Part shown: piece after piece, positions 1-12,600 of the stretch
Position numbering within the stretch: the first letter of the stretch is position 1
Layout: the number at the start of each line of letters is the position of its first letter
Assembly: GCA_023374025.1 (NCBI GenBank)
Contig: SIJG01000008.1
Coordinates: 1,170,215-1,234,214 of the forward strand
Reading direction: 5' to 3'
Length of the DNA: 64,000 nucleotides
Source: Heterodera schachtii
Lineage: Eukaryota; Nematoda; Chromadorea; Rhabditida; Heteroderidae
Made by a program: the position numbers and the translations under genes
The notes under the pieces: generated by a model
Told to the model about the DNA's origin: nothing
Database searches by the model: none
Seen by the model: only the letters and a program-made list of their open reading frames with translations

Positions 1-11
1 CGTCCGCTTGC

Positions 12-1049
<1,038 letters not shown>

Positions 1050-1239
1050 TTTTAAACTCCTTAATTGACCAAAACTTAAGAAAATAAAAACTTGAAATAT
1101 TTTTTAAATGATTGACCGACTTCCGAAATATTGGGAAAATATTTTTATCGTTTCCAAATGAGTTCCTATTTTTGCACAAAAGTGAAACTGAAATGACTTT
1201 ACATTTTCAAAATGTCTCCGATTGTGCTGTCCCTCCCCA

Positions 1240-1247
1240 CTTTTATA
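1240..1247 (-). promoter_or_regulatory. Possible TATA box of the collagen gene
   Basis: On the minus strand this reads TATAAAAG, about 190 bases upstream of the collagen start codon at 1049. It is the best core-promoter candidate between the gene and the simple repeat at 1390. Confidence 0.35.
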
Positions 1248-1389
1248 CACATCAATTTTGCTCAATTTCATGTGATGATGTCACAAAAATGCTGCTCATT
1301 AATCAAATTCGATGGAGGCGCCGGACGGACGTTTCATTTTTGGAGCGATTTTCGGATGGTTTTTGCCCACTTTTCCCCTCCATTCCCTC

Positions 1390-1421
1390 CACCCCCTCCT
1401 CCTCCTCCTCCTCCTCCTCCG
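1390..1421. repeat. (TCC)n microsatellite
   Basis: Pure CCT/TCC triplet run in the upstream region of the collagen gene. It produces long Pro, Ser or Glu runs in spurious reading frames. Confidence 0.9.
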
Positions 1422-2040
1422 TTTGTCTCTCGAAATCTTCGCTCTCGATTCTCGTGACTTTTTTTTTTTTTGCGATCGGTGCTCCCCACAGCAGATACAC
1501 ACCCAACAAAAAGAGAAGGCGCATTTTGCTGCCATTCCAACGAGAAAATAAAAAAATGCGCGCTCTCATGACAAAATTTGCCAATTTTAAACATAATTAA
1601 TTGGAATTGCTGCTCTGTCAGTCAAATTACTGAACAGCGCGAATAGAAATGGCCGAAGGAGCGGAACAGACAAAAACTGAGCGAACGGAGGGCGAAATAA
1701 ACGCACAACCGGCGGAAGAGACAGCCCAAAATGGAAACGAAGTGGCAATAATCAATTAGGCAATTATCATTTGCATGAATTGCTAATTATAATTAGGGAT
1801 GAGGTTGCATACATACGAAAAAAATATTTTTGTTTTTTTGCAAATTGGAATATCAAATTAAATGCGAAAACCTTCTCAGGGCGACATATCTTCTGAGGAA
1901 TTTCCTAGCAGCCTTTGTATGTACATAATTTTGTCCAATATCCACCACAGATAGATATAAATTTTATTTTTATTTGAAAAAAAATAATTTGAATTTACAT
2001 TTAAAGAATTATTTTGGCCCCCCATAAGAAAGCACTTTTC
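1422..2040. other. Intergenic, no gene seen
   Basis: AT-rich sequence between the collagen upstream region and the satellite. I see no coding exon or RNA gene. Confidence 0.6.
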
Positions 2041-2043
2041 TAG

Positions 2044-4500
2044 GTTTTACTTCTTTTTGTGTTTTGGCAACATTTGTATTTTCATTTTCACTATTTATTT
2101 TTTATGTTAACTTTTGTATTTTGTTTATTTATGTATTTTTGCTACATTTGTATTGTAATTTGCCTTTTTACGCTTTTCTTTGTATTTTCATTCGAATCTT
2201 TTGTCTTTTTGTCATATTGTATTGTATTTGTCCTGTGCTTTAGCTACCATTTATTTGTATTTGTGTTTTTTCACTTTGTTTTCTTTTTGTGTTTTGGCAA
2301 CATTTGTATTTTTCTTTTTCACTATTTATTTTTTATGTTAACTTTTGTATTTTGTTATTTATGTATTTTTGCTACATTTGTATTGTAATTTGCCTTTTTA
2401 CGCTTTTCTTTGTATTTTCATTTGAATCTTTTGTCTTTTTGTCATATTTGTATTGTATTTGTCCTGTGCTTTAGCTACCATTTATTTGTATTTGTGTTTT
2501 TTCACTTTGTTTTCTTTTTGTGTTTTTGCTACATTTGTATTTTTCTTTTTCACTATTTATTTTTTATGTTAACTTTTGTATTTTGTTTATTTATGTATTT
2601 TTGCTACATTTGTATTTGTAATTTGCCTTTTTACGTTTTTCTTTGTATTTTCATTCGAATCTTTCGTCTTTTTGTCATATTTGTATTGTATTTGTCCTGT
2701 GTTTTAGCTACCATTGGATTTGTATTTGTGTTTTTCACTTTGTTTTCTTTTTGTGTTTTTGCTACATTTGTATTTTTCTTTTTCACTATTTATTTTTTAT
2801 GTTAACTTTTGTATTTTGTTTATTTATGTATTTTGCTACATTTGTATTGTAATTTGCCTTTTTACGCTTTTCTTTGTATTTTCATTCGAATCTTTTGTCT
2901 TTTTGTCATATTTGTATTGTATTTGTCCTGTGCTTTAGCTACCATTTATTTGTATTTGTGTTTTTTCACTTTGTTTTCTTTTTGTGTTTTGGCAACATTT
3001 GTATTTTTCTTTTTCACTATTTATTTTTTTATGTTAACTTTTGTATTTTGTTTATTTATGTATTTTTGCTACATTTGTATTGTAATTTGCCTTTTTACGC
3101 TTTTCTTTGTACTTTCATTCGAATCTTTTGTCTTTTTGTCATATTTGTATTGTATTTGTCCTGTGCTTTAGCTACCATTTATTTGTATTTGTGTTTTTTC
3201 ACTTTGTTTTCTTTTTGTGCTTTGGCAACATTTGTATTTTTCTTTTTCACTATTTATTTTTTTATGTTAACTTTTGTATTTTGTTATTTATGTATTTTTG
3301 CTACATTTGTATTGTAATTTGCCTTTTTACGCTTTTCTTTGTATTTTCATTCGAATCTTTTGTCTTTTTGTCATATTTGTATTGTATTTGTCCTGTGCTT
3401 TAGCTACCATTTATTTGTATTTGTGTTTTTTCACTTTGTTTTCTTTTTGTGTTTTGGCAACATTTGTATTTTTCTTTTTCACTATTTATTTTTTTATGTT
3501 AACTTTTGTATTTTGTTATTTATGTATTTTTGCTACATTTGTATTGTAATTTGCCTTTTTACGCTTTTCTTTGTATTTTCATTCGAATCTTTTGTCTTTT
3601 TGTCATATTTGTATTGTATTTGTCCTGTGCTTTAGCTACCATTTATTTGTATTTGTGTTTTTTCACTTTGTTTTCTTTTTGTGTTTTGGCAACATTTGTA
3701 TTTTTCTTTTTCACTATTTATTTTTTTATGTTAACTTTTGTATTTTGTTATTTATGTATTTTTGCTACATTTGTATTGTAATTTGCCTTTTTACGCTTTT
3801 CTTTGTATTTTCATTTGAATCTTTTGTCTTTTTGTCATATTTGTATTGTATTTGTCCTGTGCTTTAGCTACCATTTATTTGTATTTGTGTTTTTTCACTT
3901 TGTTTTCTTTTTGTGTTTTGGCAACATTTGTATTTTTCTTTTTCACTATTTATTTTTTTATGTTAACTTTTGTATTTTGTTTATTTATGTATTTTTGCTA
4001 CATTTGTATTGTAATTTGCCTTTTTACGCTTTTCTTTGTATTTTCATTCGAATCTTTTGTCTTTTTGTCATATTTGTATTGTATTTGTCCTGTGCTTTAG
4101 CTACCATTTATTTGTATTTGTGTTTTTTCACTTTGTTTTCTTTTTGTGTTTTGGCAACATTTGTATTTTTCTTTTTCACTATTTATTTTTTTATGTTAAC
4201 TTTTGTACTTTGTTATTTATGTATTTTTGCTACATTTGTATTGTAATTTGCCTTTTTACGCTTTTCTTTGTATTTTCATTCGAATCTTTTGTCTTTTTGT
4301 CATATTTGTATTGTATTTGTCCTGTGCTTTAGCTACCATTTATTTGTATTTGTGTTTTTTCACTTTGTTTTCTTTTTGTGTTTTGCTACATTTGCATTTT
4401 CCTTTCAACTTTTTTTTTGTATTTGTTAATTTTGTATTTTGCTACATTTGTGTTTGCATTTTAATCTATCGTCTTATCTGTACTGTGTTTTAGCTACCAT
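2044..4500. repeat. Tandem satellite, about ten copies of a 232-bp unit
   Basis: The same landmark (the stretch coding MYFHSNLLSFCH in one frame) recurs at 2410, 2643, 2874, 3107, 3339, 3571, 3803 and 4036, a spacing of 231-233 bases. Units are close to identical from about 2870 to 4240 and decay at both edges, especially after 4390. The monomer is itself made of short related blocks such as TTTGTATTTT and GCTACATTTGTATT. The plus strand is strongly T-rich and A-poor, which leaves the array open in frames with long Phe/Leu/Tyr translations; these are not convincing proteins. The array ends just before the retrotransposon insertion site. Confidence 0.95.
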
Positions 4501-4580
4501 TGTATTTGTATTTTGTTTTTTCACTTTTGTATTTTTGCTACATTTATACTTGTAATTTATCTATTATACGCTGTTATATT

Positions 4581-4585
4581 TTTAA
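4581..4585. repeat. Target site duplication TTTAA, left copy
   Basis: TTTAA directly precedes the left LTR and is repeated at 20796-20800 directly after the right LTR. A 5-bp duplication is usual for Ty3/gypsy integrases. Confidence 0.75.
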
Positions 4586-5016
4586 GTCGTACCTCTCCGG
4601 GTGTGTAGATGGAAAAGGGGTGGGACTGATTGTATTTCGGTAAATTGGGGAAGGAATGGGATTGGTCGGGTAATTAAAACTCAGAAACACAATTACGGGG
4701 ACAAAATTGAATGCTTAGTCAAGATTTAACGCAGTTGAAGAAAGGCGGAGAGAAGATGAAGAGAATTGTTGCCTTACAAATTGGCGGCAATTCGTAGTCA
4801 AGAGTTGTCTGCTGATAAACACTTTGTTGATCAGAACAAATTAAGGCGATTTTGAAGAACAATTTATTTTTAAAACACGGAGAGAGAAAAGACAAAAATC
4901 GGAGAATATCAATAATCACGTCAATTAATGAAAAATATCAACGAACATGAAATTTAAACACAAAAATAACGCGAAAAGTCATCGTTTTAAAATAATTAAA
5001 TTGTGATCCCAGTACG
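4586..5016 (-). repeat. 3' LTR of the Ty3/gypsy element
   Basis: 431 bases, matching 20366-20795 almost perfectly. Differences seen are an extra A near 4755 and AATTCG versus ACTTCG near 4790. Confidence 0.92.
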
Positions 5017-5030
5017 TCCCTCGCTCCACC
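5017..5030 (-). promoter_or_regulatory. Polypurine tract next to the 3' LTR
   Basis: On the minus strand GGTGGAGCGAGGGA lies directly upstream of the 3' LTR. This is where plus-strand DNA priming would occur. Confidence 0.7.
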
Positions 5031-5409
5031 GAGGCAGTGTCCTCACTGTCGAAAATTCGGGCCGCACCTCCCCCGGGCATCATCAGTTGAGCACCAGCGA
5101 AACGGCGACCGAAGATGGCAGTCGAAATGTTGAAATCTAAAATTTAAGAGGGGCGGGGCGGGAAAGGGGTGACGGGAGGGAGGGCAATTTAGGCACATTT
5201 TGAAAAAATAATTTAATTTCATAAAAGGAGAAAATGCGGAAGGTCAATTCAGTTAAAGGGTAATTAAAAGAAAGAAAAAAAAAGATAAATAAGTGAAAAT
5301 ATTTTATTTTTGAGAAATAAATTAATCAATAACATTGTCTGTGGAAATTAAACAACAATTAAAAGGAGAATAAAGGAAATACATAACAATCGAAACAATC
5401 AGAAATAAA
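5031..5409 (-). other. 3' untranslated part of the retrotransposon
   Basis: Sequence between the pol stop codon and the polypurine tract. It contains purine-rich stretches and no open frame of note. Confidence 0.6.
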
Positions 5410-8400
5410 TTAATAGCGGGCACGTTTAGAAGGATATGGATAATATGATTGATGGTCCCCTGGGTTGCGGAAATTGCCCCGATTTTGGCGTGAAATGGCA
5501 TTCCCCCGAGTCCGGTTGGAACGCATTGTACGGCTTTGATAGCCATAATTAAAAATGGGCGGTGGCGGAACATTAAAAGAAAATAAATTTGATGGGGCTT
5601 GAATGGTCGGACTCTGAGCCGGACTCTTCACCGCCTGTTCCACTTTAATCGGCGTTTGCATTTCAAATACATTTTTGAGAAAATGCGCGATGTATTGTGG
5701 CCCTGGTGCCTTCAACTTTCCATACTCATCCACCATTCTGCGGTTTTCGAGGTTCCCGAACCGGGTCACCTCTGGCAGTGATCGGAATCCTTTCGTCATC
5801 GCCAGTGAGATATTCGCCGCATTCGGCACTGACTCAGAGAGAATTTGCAACAGTTCGCCATGTGCCAAACTTTTTTTGAGGTTAAATGGCGGCGGAATTA
5901 TGAGTGTTTTGGTTGAGAATTTTAATGAATGATTTATAATTTTTTGAATCGCCTGTTTGTATTTGACTTTGGAAAATTGGTCATTTAGTTCTTCATTTCC
6001 AATTTGGATCAGAATCTCACCAACTTTCGACGAAAAATAAGTGTTTTGAATGTCAATTGACAATTCGGCGGCGTTTTTAGAAGCGATGAATGTTGTGTTT
6101 AATTTTTGGCCCAACTCTCGAGCCGATGAGTCGCCATAAAATAGGAAATGAGATTTTTCCAATTGCTGAAAGCCCAATATATTTTTGGCTTTCACTTCTT
6201 CCATAGCCTCATTTATCAGCTCTCCGAACCGGTAGAGACCGTTTGTCTTTGCCACTTGAAATTTTGTGTTTTTCATCCCCGATTTTTTAAGGGATTGAAA
6301 AGCGATGGCACAATGATCAACCCAAATTAAGATAGGAGAGATGAAGTCCTGGGGTGTTGGTGCAAAATTCGGAATGTGTTTGAAAAGAGAAGTTGGCTCA
6401 TCATTCGAATTTGCCCAATTTCGGATGTGGCCAAGCAGAATCCCCTTTTCTTTGGCCAAAACGACTGGGATTAATTCGCCCAACGATGACAATTGAATCC
6501 GGCGAAGTGGGTCTTGAATCGGCAAATTTGTGAAAATGTCCTGCACCAAAATGCATGAACACGTGCCATGCTCCTCCACGCCTGAGCAATGCGAATTGGC
6601 TCCCAACGCGATTGGTTCGACGCTTTCTGAAACAAAATTTTGAAAATTTAGAGACCGAATTTGAATTTCTTCGTTTCCGTTTCCAATTTTTGAAGATGGT
6701 CCAAACACTTTTTTGCGTTTTTGCTTAGGGAGAAAAGTTTCATTTGGAATTTCGACTGGGACAGGGGACAAATGCTCAATCGGGACTTTAATTGGTTCAT
6801 CATTTTGGCGATTTATCGGAACAACAAATGCCGCTGTTGGAGTGAGAGTTTTGATCAGATACGGACCATAATAATTCCATGCAAGCTTTTTGTGATCAGT
6901 TTTTACGGATGGTCGAAAATAGACCATTACACGATCACCGGCTTTGTACTTTCCCAATTTAACGTTCGGTTTCGAATCAAATTTACTTTTTTGGACCTTT
7001 TGTGCGCTGTTAATGTTTTTGGATGCCTCATTCAAAATCATTTCGTAATTTTCTCTAAAGAACTGTAAATATTCGTCCAAGTCTACAGTATACAAGGGAT
7101 TCGGTCTTTTGGGGGCGTCTATTTTTGATGGAAAACGGAGTTGTCTGCCAAAAAATAAGGTTGATGGTGGAAATCCCGTACTTTCATTTGGTGTAATATT
7201 GTATGAAAATGTGACGTATGGGACACGTAAATCCCATTCCCATGGACTTGTACAGGTTTTCCTGGTCATTTCAATGACTGTTCGATTTAGCCTTTCTGCG
7301 AGACCATTAGCGTTAGGGTCATACCCTGAGGTTGTGGAACGGGAAACAAGGAGTTTTTCAGAAATTTCCTTTAAAATGGCATTCACAAATTCACCTCCTA
7401 AATCAGAATGAATTGTTTCCGGGGTCCCAAATTTTAAAATCCACTTTTCCACAAATTCTTGGGCAACAGTTTCCGCTGTTTTGTTTGGGACTGGCACAAT
7501 TTCGGCGAACCTCGAGAAATGGTCAATCATTACCAGACAATATTTATTCCCATTACGTGTTGGACCGAGTTTTAAAATGTCCATACAGACTAATTGAAGT
7601 GGTCTAATTGTAACAATTGGATTTAAGCCTGGGTGATTTTTTCTTGGAACACGATTATGAGCACAAATTCTGCATGACCTTGAAAAATGTTGGCAATCAG
7701 AGTACATATTAGGCCAGAAAAAATTTAAGGCTTTTAGTCGCTTAAACATCTTTTTCCCACTCTGATGGCCTGCACATGGTCCTGAGTGATGTTCTGTGAG
7801 AAGGGGTTCCCGGAATTTGGCAGGAATGAAAAGTTCAGTTTCCATTCGTTCATTTAAATGAAAAAGAATTCCGTCATCAACAGTAAATCTTCCAAGGGAA
7901 TCCAATAACTTTTGGCGAAGTTTTTGATCGGATGGCAAGTTTTTACGGTCCAAAAATTCAAAGATAAAGCCCAATTCCGAATTTTTGACTTCTTTTAACC
8001 ATTCTTCTTTTGAAATGTTTTCGGGCAATGGATTATTTTTTTGAATGACCATCACTGAAATTGTCACGCTCTGATTTTCTTCATTATCACATAATTGAAA
8101 TGGGGCATCACTCGGGAATGCTCTTGAAAGGGCATCCGCCACATAATTTTCTTTTCCCGGGCTGTAAACAACTTCCAATTGAAAAGGGGCACCCAATTCC
8201 ATGATCCAACGGTCAACTTTCGGATTCCCAACTGAATTTTTGCTCCGAAACATCCCCGGAAGTGCTTTATGATCAGTAACGACAATTGTTGGGAGCCAAG
8301 CAATAAATTGTTTAAATTTTTGGACGGAAAATTTAATTCCTAGACATTCCAAAACTGTGGGACCGTAATTTGACTCTGCCTTATTACATTTTCTTGAAGC

Positions 8401-8954
8401 ATAACAAATCGGCCTCAATTTCCCGGATTTGTCCCTTTGACAAAGAACCGCTCCTAGGCCTTCTTTTGACGCGTCACAGAAAATGTGGAATTTGTATTTT
8501 GGGTCTTTTTGGGCAAGTTCAAAATCAGGATATTTTAAAACAACTTCTTTAACAATGCTTTCTTTCAGGTTTGTAAAGGCCTTTTCAGCCCCTTCGTCCC
8601 ACTCCAAAGATTTGTTGGTTGGGTTTTTCTTCAAAATTTTGGTAAGAGGTGCCGCAATTTTTGCGTAGTCTTTTATGAATTTTCTGTGCCAACCAGTCAT
8701 GCCCAAAAATCTTTGAAGCTGTTTAATTGTTTTGGGCTGAGGAAAATCCAAAATCGGTTTATATTTTTCAGGGTCTTTTGCAAGGCCTTGTCTTGTCAAA
8801 ATATGACCCAAATACGGCAATTCGGACTGTGCAAAGCCACATTTTTTCGCCTTGACCTTTACACCGAAATCTTTAAGTTTTTGAAAAACTTTTTTGAGAT
8901 GGCTTATATGCTCGTCAAAAGTTTTTGAGGCGATTAAAATATCATCCAAATAGA
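5410..8954 (-). pseudogene. pol, 3' half: end of RT, RNase H, integrase, SGNH-like C-terminal extension
   Basis: Second half of the disrupted pol, open for about 1180 codons from the LDD of the RT active site to the stop. In order: RT thumb and connection; RNase H (FHIFCDASKEGLGAVL, then VVTDHKALPG); integrase with an HHCC zinc finger (EHHSGPCAGH...CRICAHN) and a DDE core (VCMDILKLG, IHSDLGGEF, NGLAERLNRT); a chromatin-side beta domain (AGDRVMVYFRPS). After the integrase there are about 450 additional residues. These include GDSSAREL near 6135, a GNEELND block near 5995, LIIPPP near 5870 and an RG-rich basic tail, which together resemble a degenerate SGNH/GDSL hydrolase fold. The apparent upstream start at 9291 is an artefact of read-through into the nested element. 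Apart from the nested insertion the frame has no stop or frameshift. Confidence 0.88.
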
Positions 8955-9671
8955 TGACGCGGATGGGGGAGGGTCCGCGCCGATGTTTTTGCTGCCGCCA
9001 ATTGCCCAATTTGCCGCCAATTGCCCAAATTTTGCCGCCCAAGAAATGCACAAAATATTCCACAAGTTTATGGCTCAAACTTGGGTAATTAAACCCATGC
9101 ATAATAAATGTGTGAGAAATACAATGGGGGGAAATTGTGACAATGGGGACAAAATGCGAGGGGGAAATGCAAAGGGAAAAATGGCACAAATGGGGGGGGG
9201 CACAAGATGGGATGATACGCGGGGAGGGGGGCACATCACCGGAGAAAATGGGGGGGGGGGGAAACGTCCGGGCGAATTTGGTCTCCCGCAAATTCGCTCT
9301 TTTCCATCAAATGATCGCCGATTTTCGTCGGCCGTCCGCTTGGTGATGTGTTGTTTCGTCCGTTGCACTGCCGATGGTCCGATCGGCGTTTTTGCACTGC
9401 CTCGGGCGTCCTTCACGCGGGGAAGGCGCCGCATCCGCTTTTTATCGCTTCTTTTCCCCTAATTCACGTGCCCGCCGTCAGCCGATCCCCTCCCTTCACC
9501 CTTTTCGCCCTTCCCTTTTTGCCCTTTCTTTCCTTCATCATTTCCCGTTTTGCCCTCATTTTCTCATCATTCATCCATCCATCACTCCTCGTTCGCAATT
9601 TCGTTCACTCCTCCCCGTCCTCCCCATTTGTCCGCTCAACGGACATTCGCGGCTGACGTTCAGTCGCGACA
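8955..9671 (-). repeat. Left LTR-like end of the nested unit
   Basis: Read on the minus strand it runs TGTCGC...GCGTCA, 717 bases. It is preceded by GTGGGAA (short polypurine) just as the LTR at 14987 is preceded by CTGGGAA. It shares the first bases and the TGTCCG/CGGACA block with the 502-bp LTRs but not the rest. It includes several poly-G runs on the plus strand (for example 9191-9198 and 9250-9260). Confidence 0.55.
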
Positions 9672-12600
9672 TTCCCACGGCTTTGAAAACGTCGTTTGGA
9701 ACGGAATGCGACCATTTGTCGTTTCAGTTCCATCACTAGTGGGGACGGCTCGGGCTCCTCTTTTTGCGAACTTGTCGTTTCATTCGCTCTCATTTCCTGG
9801 GGCATTGGAGGTGGTACCAGCTCAATTGCTTCCATTCTCGAAATTGCTGGTGCTCGCCATGTGCCTCTTGCTGCTCTGTTCCGCTGCGTCCTGTGATTTC
9901 TCGTCACCAAATTGCGAATGGTAACGATGACGGGCCCCATCAAGTAGACCCATACCAAGGGTATTAGAACGTCACGCCCAAAGATGAATGTGACGTATAT
10001 GCAGCATGCCGTTGTCCAGTACGCGACGAGCAGCCGAAGTTTGTCCATGAACCATTCTTCGGTGAGGCCGATCACTCCGCTCGGAAGGGCTCCGAGTGTG
10101 AGCGCACGCGCTGTTTTGTGCTCCTTCTCCTTTGTCTTCCATTGATCCAAACGCAGCCACTCGTCCAAGTGCGCGAATAGCCCTTCGCCTGTTTCGTTGT
10201 CGATCGTCCATCGGTGAAAAATTAGCGGCGTGATTTCCAACAATGATGGGTCTCCCGCTGCTTCGTGGATCTCAGAGATGCTGCTGGAGTCAATTTTCTG
10301 GATCGTAGCGGTGCGTGTGTCGATTTTGATCCAATTGCTCTGGCTCAGCTGCAGATAATGGTAGCGGAAATTTCCACAATCTGCAAATGGTGATGACGCT
10401 GTGAGGATGTGAAGCTCCGGATCCAGGAATGCGTTGAGCATCTTCTTCTCAATGCGGATTTGGACGGGAATGTAGCGGTAACAGTTGTTGACTGCCTGAT
10501 ATTCCACATTTTGCATTGAAAACTCAGCGCACGAGAAGATTTGCATCGTGTCCTCGTTTAGCCACCTGGCCATAACATCCTTGCGTCGTAAAAGTCGTCT
10601 GGCCTGAATGGTCGGGTTTCCTCCTCTGGAACTTCTGCGACATTCCTTGGAAAATAGCTGCGCGATTGATCGGCTTGTGGCGAGTTGTCCTGCGGTTAGT
10701 TGTGCTGCGAGTTGCTCCTCCTGGATTGCTCTTTTTCCCAATCCACGATCGTTGATGATCTTCAGGTATTCATCCTCCAGGATACCAAACGATTGGTCCG
10801 ACAATCGAATCGGTTTTCCATTGCATGCTGTTTCCATTTTCGCCTCTTTGCTAAACGTTAGCGCCTGTTCCTTGCTTTTGGATATCCAGGTTCCGCCTGC
10901 CCAATCGGTTGATCCCGTGTGCTCTCCGTCCATACTTTCGACAAAATGGTAGTCGCATGGCTTACAGCTCTCTTTGCACTCCGTTTCCCAATTTAGGGTT
11001 GTGTTGTCCGCCATGTTGCAGTTTCCGGTCAAATAGTTGCAATCTTCCAAGTGTGAGTAGAGCGGGCTGATCAACTCAAAATTGTGAGGGCGGTAGAACA
11101 GCGTCGCCTTCTCGACAAAACAATTCAGCGTTACGGTCTCTCGCTCTCCCGACATTAGACTGGAGAATCTTCCCGGAAATTCCTCGTTCACTGGGTTGTT
11201 GCTGCTCCATCCGCCTCCTTCAATCGGAGTCATTGGCTTATCTTCGTACGGGCATTTGTGCTGTTCAATCATTGCCATGCAAATTCTCTTTTGTACTGGC
11301 AAAAATTCTTTCTCCGTACGAACGAACTGGTCACCCAGAAGGTTAGTATAAAAATACTCCTTCGTTCGTTTGATGGCACATCTGTAGGCCTTCTTCACTT
11401 TTTGTGGCTTCCGATACGGCATGTAGAGTGAGATGGTCAATCTTTTCCACTGAGAGCTGAGGCCTGGAGGTGGTTTGCAGAATGGTGATTTATCCGCGTC
11501 CGGTATTCTCCACAAGGACGATCCCTTGTGGGCACACCAATAAATGGGGTCGGCTCCCCGGTGAACTTCCTCCAATTCTCGATTGAGTCGTCGTGCCGCC
11601 TGTTTCGTTTCATCGGTCACCGTGCCCTCGGTTGGATTCTGACTTATCGTTGTTGGCATGGCACTGACTTGAGATGGGGCTTCCGTGGTTGCTCGGATTC
11701 GATCAGTCCAGCGGCGGCTTGGAGTTTGAGTCGACTGCCTCCGTCCTGAGTCCGTCCTTGGTTCTCGATTCGTTGTCTTCCGCTGTGGTTGCGTGGTGAC
11801 TTCTTTTGTTTTCGTCGTCGTTCTCGTGGTTGCCGTCGTTTCAGGAGTTCGTAGGGTAGTCATTACTGTACTGGCACTGGTACTCGTACGCATCGTCGTT
11901 GTTGCCGTCGAAGTTTGAGCCGTACCACTTGTTTGTTTCCGCGCCTTTTTGTACCATTCCCGAACATGCTCAATCGACATACTCGAAGTCGTTGTTGGCA
12001 TTGTGGGCCTGATTTGGCCTCTTTTCTCGTGGCTCATCCGAGGTACCGTCGGTTCCGTAAATCCAATGAGTTCCTCCATTCGTAGGGGTCTTCCGAAGGG
12101 ATTTACAGGAATCCATCTGTCGTTTCGTTCCGGCCGAATGACTTGTCCATTGATCGTCATTGGTTGTAGCAGTGTGATCAGTAACATGACCAGCATTGTC
12201 AATCCTGTCAGGCCTTTGGTTACGGCTCGCCTCCATCCGGTTGAACTCTTCTGGACTGACTCCTCTGACTCGGGATTTGTTCCCGTGTTGGCCGGTGTTC
12301 CTTTGATCGCTGCTGCGAGTTCGCCAATTTTGTCGTATTGGTAAATTCCGCAGCCTTGCATCTCGGCGAATTCCTCAAATTCTCGCGGCAAACGTGCGTT
12401 TTTCCGAGTCGCCAAATGGACTTCCAGTCCTGCCCTTGCCATATCTTTTATGTCCTCTTTGAACACTTCCAATTCTTCTTTTTCTTCCCTCCGCAACTCC
12501 AAATTCAAGATGATTTTGATGTTCCAATTGACCGGGAACATCTTTTCCCGCAACGGTTTATCACCAAAATGGATGAACCAACTCGAGCCTTCTTCCACAA

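Noticed and set aside
2059..4493. Long plus-strand open frames rich in Phe, Leu, Cys and Tyr
   Set aside because: They arise from the T-rich 232-bp satellite; the same peptides recur in rotating frames and end at a stop built into the unit.
8955..9291. N-terminal 112 residues of the frame that leads into the RT/RNase H/integrase half
   Set aside because: They are translated from the end of the nested element and are not part of pol.
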